Source: Bacteroides gallinarum DSM 18171 = JCM 13658 (GTDB lineage Bacteria > Bacteroidota > Bacteroidia > Bacteroidales > Bacteroidaceae). From it: a stretch of DNA of 42,907 nt. The notes under the pieces are model-generated. The model saw only the letters and a list, made by a program, of their open reading frames with translations. It did no database searches and was not told where the DNA came from. The position numbers and the translations under genes were made by a program. Positions 35,620-42,812 of the stretch are shown here, one piece after another (the stretch's first letter is position 1; every line of letters starts with the position of its first letter). The stretch spans positions 1 through 42,907 of the forward strand of contig NZ_KB894148.1 of NCBI RefSeq assembly GCF_000374365.1, read 5' to 3'.

Positions 35620-36060
35620 TTATTCCGCTTTTCCTTCTTCCGCTTCTTCTTTCGTTTCTTCGGCGGCAGTATCTTCGAAGTCGGTCATACCGCTTGCTAC
35701 CAGCAGGTTATACCAGGAAATCAGTTTCTTGATATCCGATACATATACGCGGTCGCGGTCGAAAGTCGGCAGCACTTCCGCCAAATAAGCTTGAAGTTCT
35801 TTTGCAGGGGCTTTTTTCACATCCAATGTCACAGCGGCGCCATTCTCCTTTTTCTTCATCGAAAGGAGCACGTCTTTCAAGGGAACTTCTCCTTCGTCCG
35901 TGTACATGGCGATATCGCCCAAAGAGATAATCTTTTCATTGCCGTAGGCAGGGAAACGCTTTTTATCGACAAGCGATTCTACAATCAACATATTCTTTCC
36001 CTGGGAAATGAGTTTATACAATCCCGGCTTACCGGAAATAGACAAAATAGTCTTCAACAT
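35620..36060 (-). CDS. DUF5606 protein
   Basis: 146 residues. The opening MLKTILSISGKPGLYKLIS, then GKNMLIVESL and ISLGDIAMYTDEGEVPL, is the DUF5606 pattern known from Bacteroidota. Residues about 1-70 form a beta-rich domain with an SH3-like look, and about 75-125 form a helical part with KELQAYLAEVLPTFDRDRVYVSDIKKLISWYNLLV. The end is a low-complexity acidic tail rich in E, A and K (about 126-146). It is cytosolic with no known activity; some family members are linked by position to translation and cell-envelope housekeeping genes. It is last in the nusB-yajC-ybbR-coaE group but has its own -7 box inside the coaE end. Confidence 0.85.
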   Translation of the reverse strand: MLKTILSISGKPGLYKLISQGKNMLIVESLVDKKRFPAYGNEKIISLGDIAMYTDEGEVPLKDVLLSMKKKENGAAVTLDVKKAPAKELQAYLAEVLPTFDRDRVYVSDIKKLISWYNLLVASGMTDFEDTAAEETKEEAEEGKAE

Positions 36061-36087
36061 AGTATATTCTGTTTTTGTAATTAGTAG

Positions 36088-36702
36088 TTATTTTTTCGGT
36101 GGGCAAAGATAGGTATTATTTTGAGACAGGAAAGTGATTAAAGCTAAAACCTGCGGAATTAACGGTGTTTCATCATCATTCACTATCACAAAATCCGCCT
36201 GCCGGCGCTTTTCTTCATCGCTCATCTGGCTGCGGATGCGCTTTTCTATCTGTTCGCGCGAGGAGGCGTCCCGTTTCATGGCGCGCCGTATCCGCACTTC
36301 TTCGGGAGCATATACCATAACCACCACATCTACCTCGCCGGCAAAACCGGCTTCTATCAGAATGGCGGACTCGATGCCTGCCATTGAACAGGCTGCATGC
36401 CGCCGGGTCCATTGCCTGAAATCTTCTTTCACACGCGGATGAATAATCGCGTTGACTTGCCGGGCATGTTCAGGATTGCCGAAAAGATAAGAGGCAAGCA
36501 GGGGTTTGTTCAATGCTCCACCGGCATATACCTCCTCGCCCAGCAAAGCAACCAGCTCGCGGCGGATGCAAAGGTCGGTCGCCATAAGGCGCTTGGTTTC
36601 CGTATCGGATATGTAGACAGGAATTCCCATTGCCCCGAGCAGTCGCGACACAACGCTTTTCCCGCTGCCGATGCCACCGGTTATACCTATCTTAACGGTC
36701 AT
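36088..36702 (-). CDS. coaE: Dephospho-CoA kinase
   Basis: 204 residues. It phosphorylates the 3'-hydroxyl of dephospho-CoA, the last step of coenzyme A synthesis. The P-loop is GGIGSGKS (about 9-16). DTETKRLM carries the substrate-binding Asp region, the lid is RRAMKRDASSREQIEKRIRSQM, and VIVNDDE is the closing strand. The size is usual. The start ATG overlaps the end of the upstream YbbR-like gene by 11 bp, so translation is probably coupled. The final residues NNTYLCPPKK extend past the core and also contain the -7 box for the DUF5606 gene. Confidence 0.96.
   Translation of the reverse strand: MTVKIGITGGIGSGKSVVSRLLGAMGIPVYISDTETKRLMATDLCIRRELVALLGEEVYAGGALNKPLLASYLFGNPEHARQVNAIIHPRVKEDFRQWTRRHAACSMAGIESAILIEAGFAGEVDVVVMVYAPEEVRIRRAMKRDASSREQIEKRIRSQMSDEEKRRQADFVIVNDDETPLIPQVLALITFLSQNNTYLCPPKK
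36104..36111 (-). promoter_or_regulatory. -7 box of the DUF5606 gene
   Basis: On the minus strand 36111-36104 reads TATCTTTG, matching TAnnTTTG. It is within the last codons of coaE and would start transcription near 36097, 37 nt before the DUF5606 ATG. Confidence 0.6.
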
Positions 36703-37708
36703 ACGAAGGAGAGATTTGTTCTATGAGAAAATCGACTTGCTCGGGATTAAAACGCACCTGGCTCACGCCTTCCGGGAGGTTCTTCAACTTTACCGTGTAC
36801 TTGTCCGACCCCAGCCGCAATAATTCCTCATAGGAAATATCGATATGAAAATCGTCTGCATTTACCTGGCGGAAACGGCTAAGCCCTACCTGGAAAGTTA
36901 CCTGAACCTTAGACGGAAAAGCACGCAGCACCTTCCCTGCCGGGAAACCGACGCCCTGCAACGGCACTTCCACCGTTTTTTCCGTATAAATATCTACCGG
37001 AAGCATCATCCCGACGGAAGCCGGCACGAACTTCACTCCTTTTGGGGTGAGCAACGATACCTGCCGCCTCAGCGTATCGGAGATATTTTCCTGCTTGACT
37101 TGCTGCGTATAGGCAGCGGTTATCGTATCCAGCACTCCCGCCGGAGCATATGCCAAAACCGAATCCGGGGTAAAGACCGTATCCGACAGATAGTACTGGC
37201 GACCGGCACCGACTGTTCCTGATAATCTTACAGGAACCAGCTTAGACGCCCCCGTAGCATAAATATATTCCAACGTATCCGGCTTCATAGAGAGCAGATG
37301 CGTGGAAACATTCAACTGGCCGAGCACTTTTTTCTCGAACTGGGAAGCATAAACGCGCACATGGTTACCCTTACCCTTATAATCGGAAAAATCGAGCGTA
37401 ACCGGGTAGAAACTTTTTCCCAGCATATAATTGAGCAGCACAGTCCCTTTATCCTTCACCTTGATATGCAGCTCCGAAGCGGGTTCCGAGGTAATCACCG
37501 TATTATTGGGCACGCCGCGCAAACGCACCGGGATAGAGAATTCCGCCTCATAATCGTTGTTCAGCGTTTGCAACAGCCAGAAACCGCCGGCAACAAGGAA
37601 GAAAAACAAAAAAACAAAGAACTCCCTGCTCTTATCGCTGAGCAGGAAGTCCTTTGTTTTCCTGGTTGCATTTAAATAAATACGTTTTATGTTCCTACGC
37701 TCGAACAT
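36692..37708 (-). CDS. YbbR-like protein
   Basis: 338 residues. One transmembrane helix near the N-terminus (about 28-48, FFVFLFFFLVAGGFWLLQTL), so most of the protein is periplasmic. The rest comprises YbbR-type beta domains: VRLRGVPNNTVITSEPASELHIKVKDKG, VRLSGTVGAGRQYYLSD, and VEVPLQGVGFPAGKVLRAFPSKVQVTFQV. In Firmicutes such proteins (CdaR) regulate a c-di-AMP cyclase, but no cyclase gene is adjacent here, so that role is not assumed. It is the third gene of the nusB-yajC-ybbR-coaE cluster, starting 14 bp after yajC. Confidence 0.85.
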   Translation of the reverse strand: MFERRNIKRIYLNATRKTKDFLLSDKSREFFVFLFFFLVAGGFWLLQTLNNDYEAEFSIPVRLRGVPNNTVITSEPASELHIKVKDKGTVLLNYMLGKSFYPVTLDFSDYKGKGNHVRVYASQFEKKVLGQLNVSTHLLSMKPDTLEYIYATGASKLVPVRLSGTVGAGRQYYLSDTVFTPDSVLAYAPAGVLDTITAAYTQQVKQENISDTLRRQVSLLTPKGVKFVPASVGMMLPVDIYTEKTVEVPLQGVGFPAGKVLRAFPSKVQVTFQVGLSRFRQVNADDFHIDISYEELLRLGSDKYTVKLKNLPEGVSQVRFNPEQVDFLIEQISPSYDR

Positions 37709-37722
37709 AGGCTCACATCTAT

Positions 37723-38052
37723 TTATTTAGAAGCCTGGCTGCTGTTAGCATCGGCAGCTGCGGCAAAAATAGAATTCTTGTCAATGTGGATTTTAACGTT
37801 GGAAGCGATTTCGAGTACTACATCATTATCGTTAATTTCCTTGATGACTCCATGAATGCCACCGGCAGTAATAACCTTCTGGTTTACTTGAAGGGATTTA
37901 CGAAAATTCGCAATTTCTTTTTGCTTTTTATTTTGTGGACGAATCATAAAGAAATACATGATAACAAACATGGCTATCAGTAAAATCCACATCATGCTTC
38001 CGTCCGGACCTGCTGCAGAAGCCTGCAGTAAGAATACAGTCATTAAATTCAT
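37723..38052 (-). CDS. yajC: Preprotein translocase subunit YajC
   Basis: 109 residues. A small inner-membrane partner of SecDF that assists protein export. One transmembrane helix near the N-terminus (SMMWILLIAMFVIMYFFMI, about 19-37) is followed by the conserved RPQNKKQKEI and by VTAGGIHGVIKEINDNDVVLEIA, the family core. The soluble C-terminus ends NSSQASK. It lies between nusB (38 bp upstream) and the YbbR-like gene. SecDF itself is not in the window. Confidence 0.95.
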   Translation of the reverse strand: MNLMTVFLLQASAAGPDGSMMWILLIAMFVIMYFFMIRPQNKKQKEIANFRKSLQVNQKVITAGGIHGVIKEINDNDVVLEIASNVKIHIDKNSIFAAAADANSSQASK

Positions 38053-38090
38053 AAATATTCCGTTTTAGTTTTTATTATTCAACAAAGGTA

Positions 38091-39017
38091 TCAGTTTTTC
38101 GACAACTTCCCTTCTTTTTTTAATTCCTTAACTATTCCGTCCAATGTTCCATTGACAAAGCTACCGCTCTTTGCAGTACTGTACACCTTGGCAATGTCTA
38201 CATACTCATTTAACGAAACGCTGACCGGAATGTTCGGGAAACTCAAAATTTCTGCCAGTGCGCACTGCATAATGACTACATCCATGAAAGCAACCCGGTC
38301 TAAATCCCAGTTACGCGTATTTTCGCTGATAAGGTGGCGGTAATAATCGCAATTCAGGATAGTACGGCGGAACAGACGGCGGGCGAACTCCTGGTCTTCG
38401 TCGTCCTTGAATTCGGGCAACAGAGGCTGACTGGCACCATTCTTCTCCTCGAAACGCTTAATCGTTTTCAATACGAACGTATCGACGATTTCCTTGTCAT
38501 CATTCCAGTAAAGGCTTTGGTCTTCGAGCAACGCATCGAGTTCTTCGTTATTGAAAACAAACGTCTTATAAAGTTTGCGCCACAATTCGCGGTCTTCCTC
38601 ATAGGTGCTCTCCGAAGCGGCCATATATTCCTTATATATATCGGAAGCCGTTATCTTCTCGAACAGCCCCTTGACAAAGTCCTCGTCATTAGCCCAGGTG
38701 CGTTTTTGGTTGGAGATGAAATCCATTAGCTGTTTGTTTACTTCCAATTGGGAGATGAATTTGTTTTCCACGAATTTCGTGTTCGGATACAATTCCTCGG
38801 CTGTGGGAGCCAATTTTGCTTTTGCCGCATCAAGACGCTTTTGTGCGTAGTTCGTCAATGCTATCATCAGCATGAGCAGGTAATTATAGAGGTCGTACGC
38901 TTTGGAAAGGCTAAAGAACAACTCTTTTTCCGCAGCATCTAGATTTTTACTGCCATTCTGGTAATAAGCGTATACAATCTGTATAATCTTAAGACGAATA
39001 AGAACTCTGTTTATCAT
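38091..39017 (-). CDS. nusB: Transcription antitermination factor NusB
   Basis: 308 residues, the long Bacteroidota form; E. coli NusB has about 140. NusB with NusE binds boxA RNA and supports rRNA antitermination. The N-terminus INRVLIRLKIIQIVYAYYQNG and the C-terminal NusB core (about 200-300) with RTILNCDYYRHLISENTRNWDLDRVAFMDVVIMQCALAEI and VSLNEYVDIAKVYSTAKSGSFVNGTLDGIV match the family. The middle insertion is helical and charged. I chose the ATG at 39017 because a -7 box (39051-39058) makes an upstream start impossible, as transcription would begin after it. Confidence 0.92.
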   Translation of the reverse strand: MINRVLIRLKIIQIVYAYYQNGSKNLDAAEKELFFSLSKAYDLYNYLLMLMIALTNYAQKRLDAAKAKLAPTAEELYPNTKFVENKFISQLEVNKQLMDFISNQKRTWANDEDFVKGLFEKITASDIYKEYMAASESTYEEDRELWRKLYKTFVFNNEELDALLEDQSLYWNDDKEIVDTFVLKTIKRFEEKNGASQPLLPEFKDDEDQEFARRLFRRTILNCDYYRHLISENTRNWDLDRVAFMDVVIMQCALAEILSFPNIPVSVSLNEYVDIAKVYSTAKSGSFVNGTLDGIVKELKKEGKLSKN

Positions 39018-39050
39018 AACTAAAGTAAATACTGGTGTTTTAACGAGGGG

Positions 39051-39058
39051 CAAAAGTA
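39051..39058 (-). promoter_or_regulatory. -7 box of the nusB operon
   Basis: On the minus strand 39058-39051 reads TACTTTTG, matching TAnnTTTG. Transcription would start near 39044, about 27 nt before the ATG at 39017. The -33 region shows AAAC instead of TTTG. Confidence 0.6.
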
Positions 39059-39129
39059 GATATTTTTAATGAGTTTACATAAATAAATCACATTTTTTAA
39101 TGCAGATAATCATTATCCGGGCTTTTTCT

Positions 39130-39160
39130 TTTGACAGTTTAAAAAAAATCGTCAATTTTG
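39130..39160 (+). promoter_or_regulatory. Promoter of the PUR-alpha-like gene
   Basis: TTTG (39130-39133) is followed after exactly 19 bp by CAATTTTG (39153-39160), one change from TAnnTTTG. The start would be near 39167, about 20 nt before the ATG. Confidence 0.6.
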
Positions 39161-39188
39161 AGCCCGATTACAACAAGATAGCTAAAAT

Positions 39189-39593
39189 ATGGAAGAGTTT
39201 AAGAAGAAAAGCGGACTGGACGCGAATGACAAAGAGATTGTATTCTCCCAATCCATTAAAGCAGGTAAGCGTATCTACTATTTAGACGTTAAGAAGAACA
39301 GAAAGGATGAAATGTTTCTCGCCATTACCGAAAGTAAAAAAGTGGTAATGGGCGAAGGGGACGACTCGCAAGTGAGTTTCGAGAAGCATAAAATCTTTTT
39401 GTACAAGGAGGATTTCGAGAAGTTCATGAACGGCCTGCAACAAGCTATTGGCTTTATCCAGGAGCAGCAGGGCTGCTACACGCGCCGCAGCGACAACGAG
39501 GAATTGCCCGGCAACGAACAGCCGGCGGCAGCGGAACAGGAAGAAAAAGAGTCTCCGCTCGAGGGAGAAATAAAAATAGATATCGATTTTTAA
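39189..39593 (+). CDS. PUR-alpha-like nucleic-acid-binding protein (DUF3276)
   Basis: 134 residues. The core (about 10-95), with EIVFSQSIKAGKRIYYLDVKKNRKDEMFLAITESKK and FEKHKIFLYKEDFEKFMNGLQQAI, forms the four-strand, one-helix PUR repeat, which binds single-stranded nucleic acid in related proteins. The tail from about 100 on is low-complexity, with E, Q and A, and ends IDIDF. It is cytosolic. It lies between nusB (divergent) and rplY, next to translation genes, which fits a general RNA- or DNA-binding housekeeping role (inference). Confidence 0.85.
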   Translation: MEEFKKKSGLDANDKEIVFSQSIKAGKRIYYLDVKKNRKDEMFLAITESKKVVMGEGDDSQVSFEKHKIFLYKEDFEKFMNGLQQAIGFIQEQQGCYTRRSDNEELPGNEQPAAAEQEEKESPLEGEIKIDIDF

Positions 39594-39603
39594 AGGGCAA
39601 CCT

Positions 39604-39634
39604 TTTGATAATTCAAAAAGAAGCCGTACTTTTG
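39604..39634 (+). promoter_or_regulatory. Consensus promoter of rplY
   Basis: TTTG (39604-39607), exactly 19 bp, then TACTTTTG (39627-39634): a complete match to the Bacteroides housekeeping promoter. The start near 39641 gives a leader of about 90 nt. Confidence 0.8.
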
Positions 39635-39650
39635 CACCGCTTTTTTGCAA

Positions 39651-39676
39651 CATCGTGTGGTGAACCACATCGTGTG
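39651..39676 (+). promoter_or_regulatory. Candidate structured leader of rplY mRNA
   Basis: CATCGTGTG occurs twice (39651-39659 and 39668-39676), 17 bp apart, and between them TGTGG-TGAA-CCACA forms a short stem with a four-base loop. It lies within the predicted rplY leader. Ribosomal protein genes are often autoregulated through such leaders; this particular one is not known to me. Confidence 0.35.
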
Positions 39677-39731
39677 ATGGTGAATTAAGCAATAATCTAC
39701 TTAATTTAGAGTAACACAAAAAATTCAAGAA

Positions 39732-40325
39732 ATGAAATCAATTGAAGTAAAAGGAACTGCAAGAACCATTGCAGAACGTTCTTCGGAACAGGCAAGAGCT
39801 TTGAAAGCTATTCGTAAAAACAACGGTGTACCCTGCGTACTCTACGGAGCAGGCGAAAACGTACATTTCACCGTACCGGTAGAGGGTTTGCGCAACCTGG
39901 TTTATACTCCGAACATCTATGTGGTAGACCTGATTATCGACGGCAAGAAAGTAAATGCTATCTTGAAAGATATCCAATTCCACCCGGTAAAGGATACCAT
40001 TCTGCACGTTGACTTCTATCAGATTGACGAAGCCAAGCCTATCGTTATGGAAGTTCCCGTACAAATGGAAGGCCTGGCAGAAGGTGTGAAAGCCGGTGGT
40101 AAGCTGACCCTGCAAATGCGTAAGCTGAAAGTCAGAGCTTTGTACAACGCTATTCCCGAAAAGCTGGTTATCAACGTATCTCACCTGGGATTGGGTAAGA
40201 CAGTGAAAGTAGGCGAACTGAGCTATGAAGGCCTGGAACTGCTGAATGCCAAAGAAGCCGTTGTATGTGCCGTTAAGCTGACCCGTGCGGCAAGAGGTGC
40301 TGCGGCAGCTGCTGCAAACAACTAA
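39732..40325 (+). CDS. rplY: 50S ribosomal protein L25 (Ctc type)
   Basis: 197 residues. The N-terminal L25 domain (about 1-95) binds 5S rRNA, shown by RKNNGVPCVLYGAGENVHFTV and KDIQFHPVKDTILHVDFYQI. The C-terminal TL5/Ctc domain (about 96-190) has VPVQMEGLAEGVKAGGKL, and the protein ends in an alanine-rich tail AARGAAAAAANN. The two-domain form is the general-stress Ctc type. The consensus promoter suggests high constitutive expression. A hairpin and repeat element separates it from pth, so the two are probably transcribed separately. Confidence 0.95.
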   Translation: MKSIEVKGTARTIAERSSEQARALKAIRKNNGVPCVLYGAGENVHFTVPVEGLRNLVYTPNIYVVDLIIDGKKVNAILKDIQFHPVKDTILHVDFYQIDEAKPIVMEVPVQMEGLAEGVKAGGKLTLQMRKLKVRALYNAIPEKLVINVSHLGLGKTVKVGELSYEGLELLNAKEAVVCAVKLTRAARGAAAAAANN

Positions 40326-40359
40326 TCGGCGCTTCTTTTACAAGAAGGCAAGATATTCC

Positions 40360-40426
40360 GGAACGCGGATTAACGCAGGCGACGCAGATTTCATATCCGC
40401 GTACCAACTGCGATAATCCGCGTTCC
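40360..40426. repeat. Palindromic intergenic element between rplY and pth
   Basis: GGAACGCGGATTAACGCAG (40360-40378) and CTGCGATAATCCGCGTTCC (40408-40426) are inverted repeats with one mismatch in 19. Inside, GACGCAG and ATCCGCG repeat the same words. It resembles the arms of the 4683-4852 element (CGGATTAAC), so both may belong to one interspersed family. It may act as the rplY terminator, although no T tract adjoins it (CTCCTTTTATCC follows). Confidence 0.75.
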
Positions 40427-40467
40427 TCCTTTTATCCGAGTGAGCACTAAAGTAAACGTATAGAGTA

Positions 40468-41031
40468 ATGAAATATTTAATTGTCGGTTTAGGCAATATC
40501 GGTCCCGAATATCACGAAACCCGCCATAACATAGGTTTCATGGTGGTGGATGCCTTGGCAAAAGCTGCCGGAGCTACTTTTCGCGACGGGCGTTACGGTT
40601 TCACCGCTACGCTGTCGGTCAAAGGACGGCAAATGGTGTTGCTGAAACCCTCCACCTTTATGAACTCGAGCGGAAATGCCGTACGCTACTGGATGCAGAA
40701 AGAAAACATTCCATTAGAAAATGTGCTGATAGTAGTAGACGACCTGGCACTGCCTTTCGGAACCTTGCGGTTGAAGGGTAAAGGAAGCGATGCCGGGCAC
40801 AACGGCCTGAAACATATTGCGGCTACATTAGGTATGCAGAACTATGCCCGCCTGCGTTTCGGCATCGGCAACAATTTTCCCCGCGGCGGGCAAGTGGATT
40901 TCGTATTGGGGCATTTTACGGCCGAAGACTGGAAAACCATGGACGAGCGTCTGGAGACTGCCGGCGAAATCGTTAAAAGTTTCTGCCTTGCCGGTATCGA
41001 CATTACAATGAATCAGTTTAATAAGAGATGA
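40468..41031 (+). CDS. pth: Peptidyl-tRNA hydrolase
   Basis: 187 residues. It releases tRNA from dropped-off peptidyl-tRNA. Conserved residues are Asn10 and the catalytic His20 (GLGNIGPEYHETRHNIGF), Asn in LKPSTFMNSSG, and Asp in VVDDLALPFG, with GSDAGHNGLKHI later. The length is normal. The start ATG begins a segment MKYLIVGLGN usual for the family. The stop overlaps the ATG of the next gene by 4 bp, so translation is coupled to the S4 protein. Confidence 0.96.
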   Translation: MKYLIVGLGNIGPEYHETRHNIGFMVVDALAKAAGATFRDGRYGFTATLSVKGRQMVLLKPSTFMNSSGNAVRYWMQKENIPLENVLIVVDDLALPFGTLRLKGKGSDAGHNGLKHIAATLGMQNYARLRFGIGNNFPRGGQVDFVLGHFTAEDWKTMDERLETAGEIVKSFCLAGIDITMNQFNKR

Positions 41032-41447
41032 GTGAAGCGAGAATAGACAAATGGATGTGGGCTGTACGTATATTCAAGACGCGTACAATTGCTGCCGAGG
41101 CCTGCAAGAAAGGCCGTATCAGTATCAACGGTGCATTGGCAAAGGCTGCCCGGACGGTAAAACCGGGGGATGTGATACAGGTGCGCAAACCTCCGGTAAC
41201 CTATTCTTTCAAAGTATTGCAGCCTATCGAAAAGCGTGTAGGCGCCAAGCTCGTTCCCGAGGTCATGGAAAACGTAACCACTCCCGACCAGTACGAATTA
41301 TTGGAAATGAGTAAAATCAGCGGTTTTATCAACCGTGCCAAAGGGACGGGACGTCCCACCAAGAAAGACCGCCGTGAGCTGGAGGACTTTACCGCGCCGG
41401 AATTCATGGACGACTTTGATTTCGATTTCGACTTTGAAGAAGAATAA
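41028..41447 (+). CDS. hslR: S4-domain RNA-binding protein (Hsp15-like)
   Basis: 139 residues. The S4 domain is at about 3-65: RIDKWMWAVRIFKTRTIAAEACKKGRISING, then PGDVIQVRKPP. In E. coli Hsp15 this fold binds stalled 50S subunits with peptidyl-tRNA, a role that suits its coupling to pth here. The middle has RAKGTGRPTKKDRRELEDF, the family extension, and the end is an acidic, aromatic run (FMDDFDFDFDFEEE). It overlaps pth and precedes the oxidoreductase by 9 bp. The symbol is by homology only. Confidence 0.88.
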   Translation: MSEARIDKWMWAVRIFKTRTIAAEACKKGRISINGALAKAARTVKPGDVIQVRKPPVTYSFKVLQPIEKRVGAKLVPEVMENVTTPDQYELLEMSKISGFINRAKGTGRPTKKDRRELEDFTAPEFMDDFDFDFDFEEE

Positions 41448-41456
41448 TATATAAGT

Positions 41457-42443
41457 ATGAGCGAGAAAATAATAAAATGGGGATTTATCGGCTGCGGAGA
41501 AGTAACCAAATACAAAAGCGGCCCCGCCTTTCAGAAAATAGAGCATTCCGAGGTAGTGGCCGTAATGAGCCGGGACGGTTCCAAAGCCCAGGCTTATGCC
41601 AAGGAAAGAGGTATAGCCAAGTGGTACGACGATGCCCAGGAGTTGATTAATGACGACGAGGTGAATGCCGTATATATCGCTACCCCGCCCTCCTCGCATG
41701 CCACATATGCCATAATGTCCATGAAAGCGGGCAAGCCCGTGTATATAGAGAAGCCCATGGCGGTTACTTACGAGGAGTGCTGCCGCATCAACCGTATTTC
41801 CCAAGAAACCGGTGTACCTTGTTTCGTGGCTTATTACCGCCGTTACCTTCCCTATTTCCTGAAAGTAAAGTCATTGGTGGAAGAAGGTGCTATCGGGAAT
41901 ATCATCAACATACAAATCCGTTTTGCCCAGCCTCCCCGCGACCTGGATTACAACAAGGAGAACCTGCCGTGGCGAGTACAGCCCGATATTGCCGGCGGCG
42001 GCTATTTTTACGACTTGGCGCCGCACCAGATAGATATTCTGCAAGACATATTCGGCTATATCCTCGAAGCCAACGGATATAAGAGCAACCGCGGCGGATT
42101 ATACCAGGCGGAAGATACTCTCAGCGCTTGTTTCCAGTTTGACAGCGGACTGGTAGGCAGCGGTTCGTGGTGTTTCGTAGCCCATGAATCCGCCCGGGAA
42201 GACCGCATCGAGATTATCGGGGATAAAGGTATGATATGTTTCTCCGTATTCACTTACGACCCCATAGCGTTGCACACTGAGAGAGGGAGGGAAGAAATCC
42301 CTGTCGAGAACCCCGTTTATGTCCAGCAGCCGCTTATCCAGGCGGTCGTAGACCACTTGCTCGGCAAATCGGTTTGTAGCTGCGACGGCGAAAGCGCCAC
42401 ACTGACGAACTGGGTAATGGATAAGATACTGAATAAGATATGA
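41457..42443 (+). CDS. Gfo/Idh/MocA family oxidoreductase
   Basis: 328 residues. An NAD(P)-dependent sugar or inositol dehydrogenase-type enzyme. The Rossmann start is KWGFIGCGEVTKYKSGPAF (the GxGxxT type). AVYIATPPSSHATYAI and YIEKPMAVTYEE carry the catalytic lysine, and DLAPHQIDIL is the His-containing helix. The C-terminal alpha/beta domain spans about 125-320. The size is usual, and there is no Tat signal, so it is cytosolic. It follows the S4 gene in the same transcript, with no functional link known. The substrate cannot be decided from the sequence. Confidence 0.9.
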   Translation: MSEKIIKWGFIGCGEVTKYKSGPAFQKIEHSEVVAVMSRDGSKAQAYAKERGIAKWYDDAQELINDDEVNAVYIATPPSSHATYAIMSMKAGKPVYIEKPMAVTYEECCRINRISQETGVPCFVAYYRRYLPYFLKVKSLVEEGAIGNIINIQIRFAQPPRDLDYNKENLPWRVQPDIAGGGYFYDLAPHQIDILQDIFGYILEANGYKSNRGGLYQAEDTLSACFQFDSGLVGSGSWCFVAHESAREDRIEIIGDKGMICFSVFTYDPIALHTERGREEIPVENPVYVQQPLIQAVVDHLLGKSVCSCDGESATLTNWVMDKILNKI

Positions 42444-42450
42444 TATGAAA

Positions 42451-42503
42451 AGATTTATGATTTGCCCACGCGGCATGGCGGCGCGCAGCCAAATCATAAA
42501 TCT
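42451..42503. repeat. Hairpin with GC-rich loop after the oxidoreductase gene
   Basis: AGATTTATGATTTG (42451-42464) and CAAATCATAAATCT (42490-42503) form a perfect 14-bp AT-rich stem around a 25-nt GC-rich loop. The same words occur in the 7085-7285 repeat tract. It separates the oxidoreductase gene from the convergent truncated gene and may end both. Confidence 0.7.
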
Positions 42504-42517
42504 ATAATCACTAATCT

Positions 42518-42652
42518 TTAAAGTTCTTTCTTCACTGCCTCTATCAGTTCCCGGTATTCGGCATCCGTCAGGTACACTTTTCCCGGATTCATCTGGAAAG
42601 TACCGCCGTAATCGGGACCGTCCACATATTTAGGGATATTCAGTAAATGTCC
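42518..42652 (-). pseudogene. Truncated gene, C-terminal 44 codons
   Basis: On the minus strand an open frame of 44 codons runs from an in-frame TAG (42655-42653) to a TAA at 42520-42518. It reads HLLNIPKYVDGPDYGG, then FQMNPGKVYLTDAEYREL and a final lysine-rich helix, which looks like a real protein end with well-formed codons. No start codon is near its 5' end, so it is the 3' remnant of a longer gene cut off at about 42650. I do not recognise the family. The sequence beyond looks like a mobile element, the probable cause. Confidence 0.55.
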
Positions 42653-42664
42653 CTAAAAATCAAG

Positions 42665-42712
42665 ATGGCATATGAAGATGATAGAGCATACTCACTTCAT
42701 ATGCCATTTTTA
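42665..42712. terminator. Terminator-like hairpin at the mobile-element edge
   Basis: ATGGCATATGAAG (42665-42677) and CTTCATATGCCAT (42695-42707) form a perfect 13-bp stem. TTTTTATA follows on the plus strand and A residues precede it, so it works in both directions. It lies about 15 bp inside the point where the truncated gene is cut. Confidence 0.7.
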
Positions 42713-42812
42713 TAGTCCTATTCCTGTAATTTCTCACACAATCTTACCCTACAAGACATGACGCTCGGGAAGAAGTCTGAAGACATCTTCTGCCTCTGCC
42801 TGTAAAATCATA

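Noticed and set aside
39018..39053. An upstream nusB start at 39053
   Set aside because: It lies before the predicted transcription start of the -7 box at 39051-39058, and the conserved N-terminus begins at 39017.
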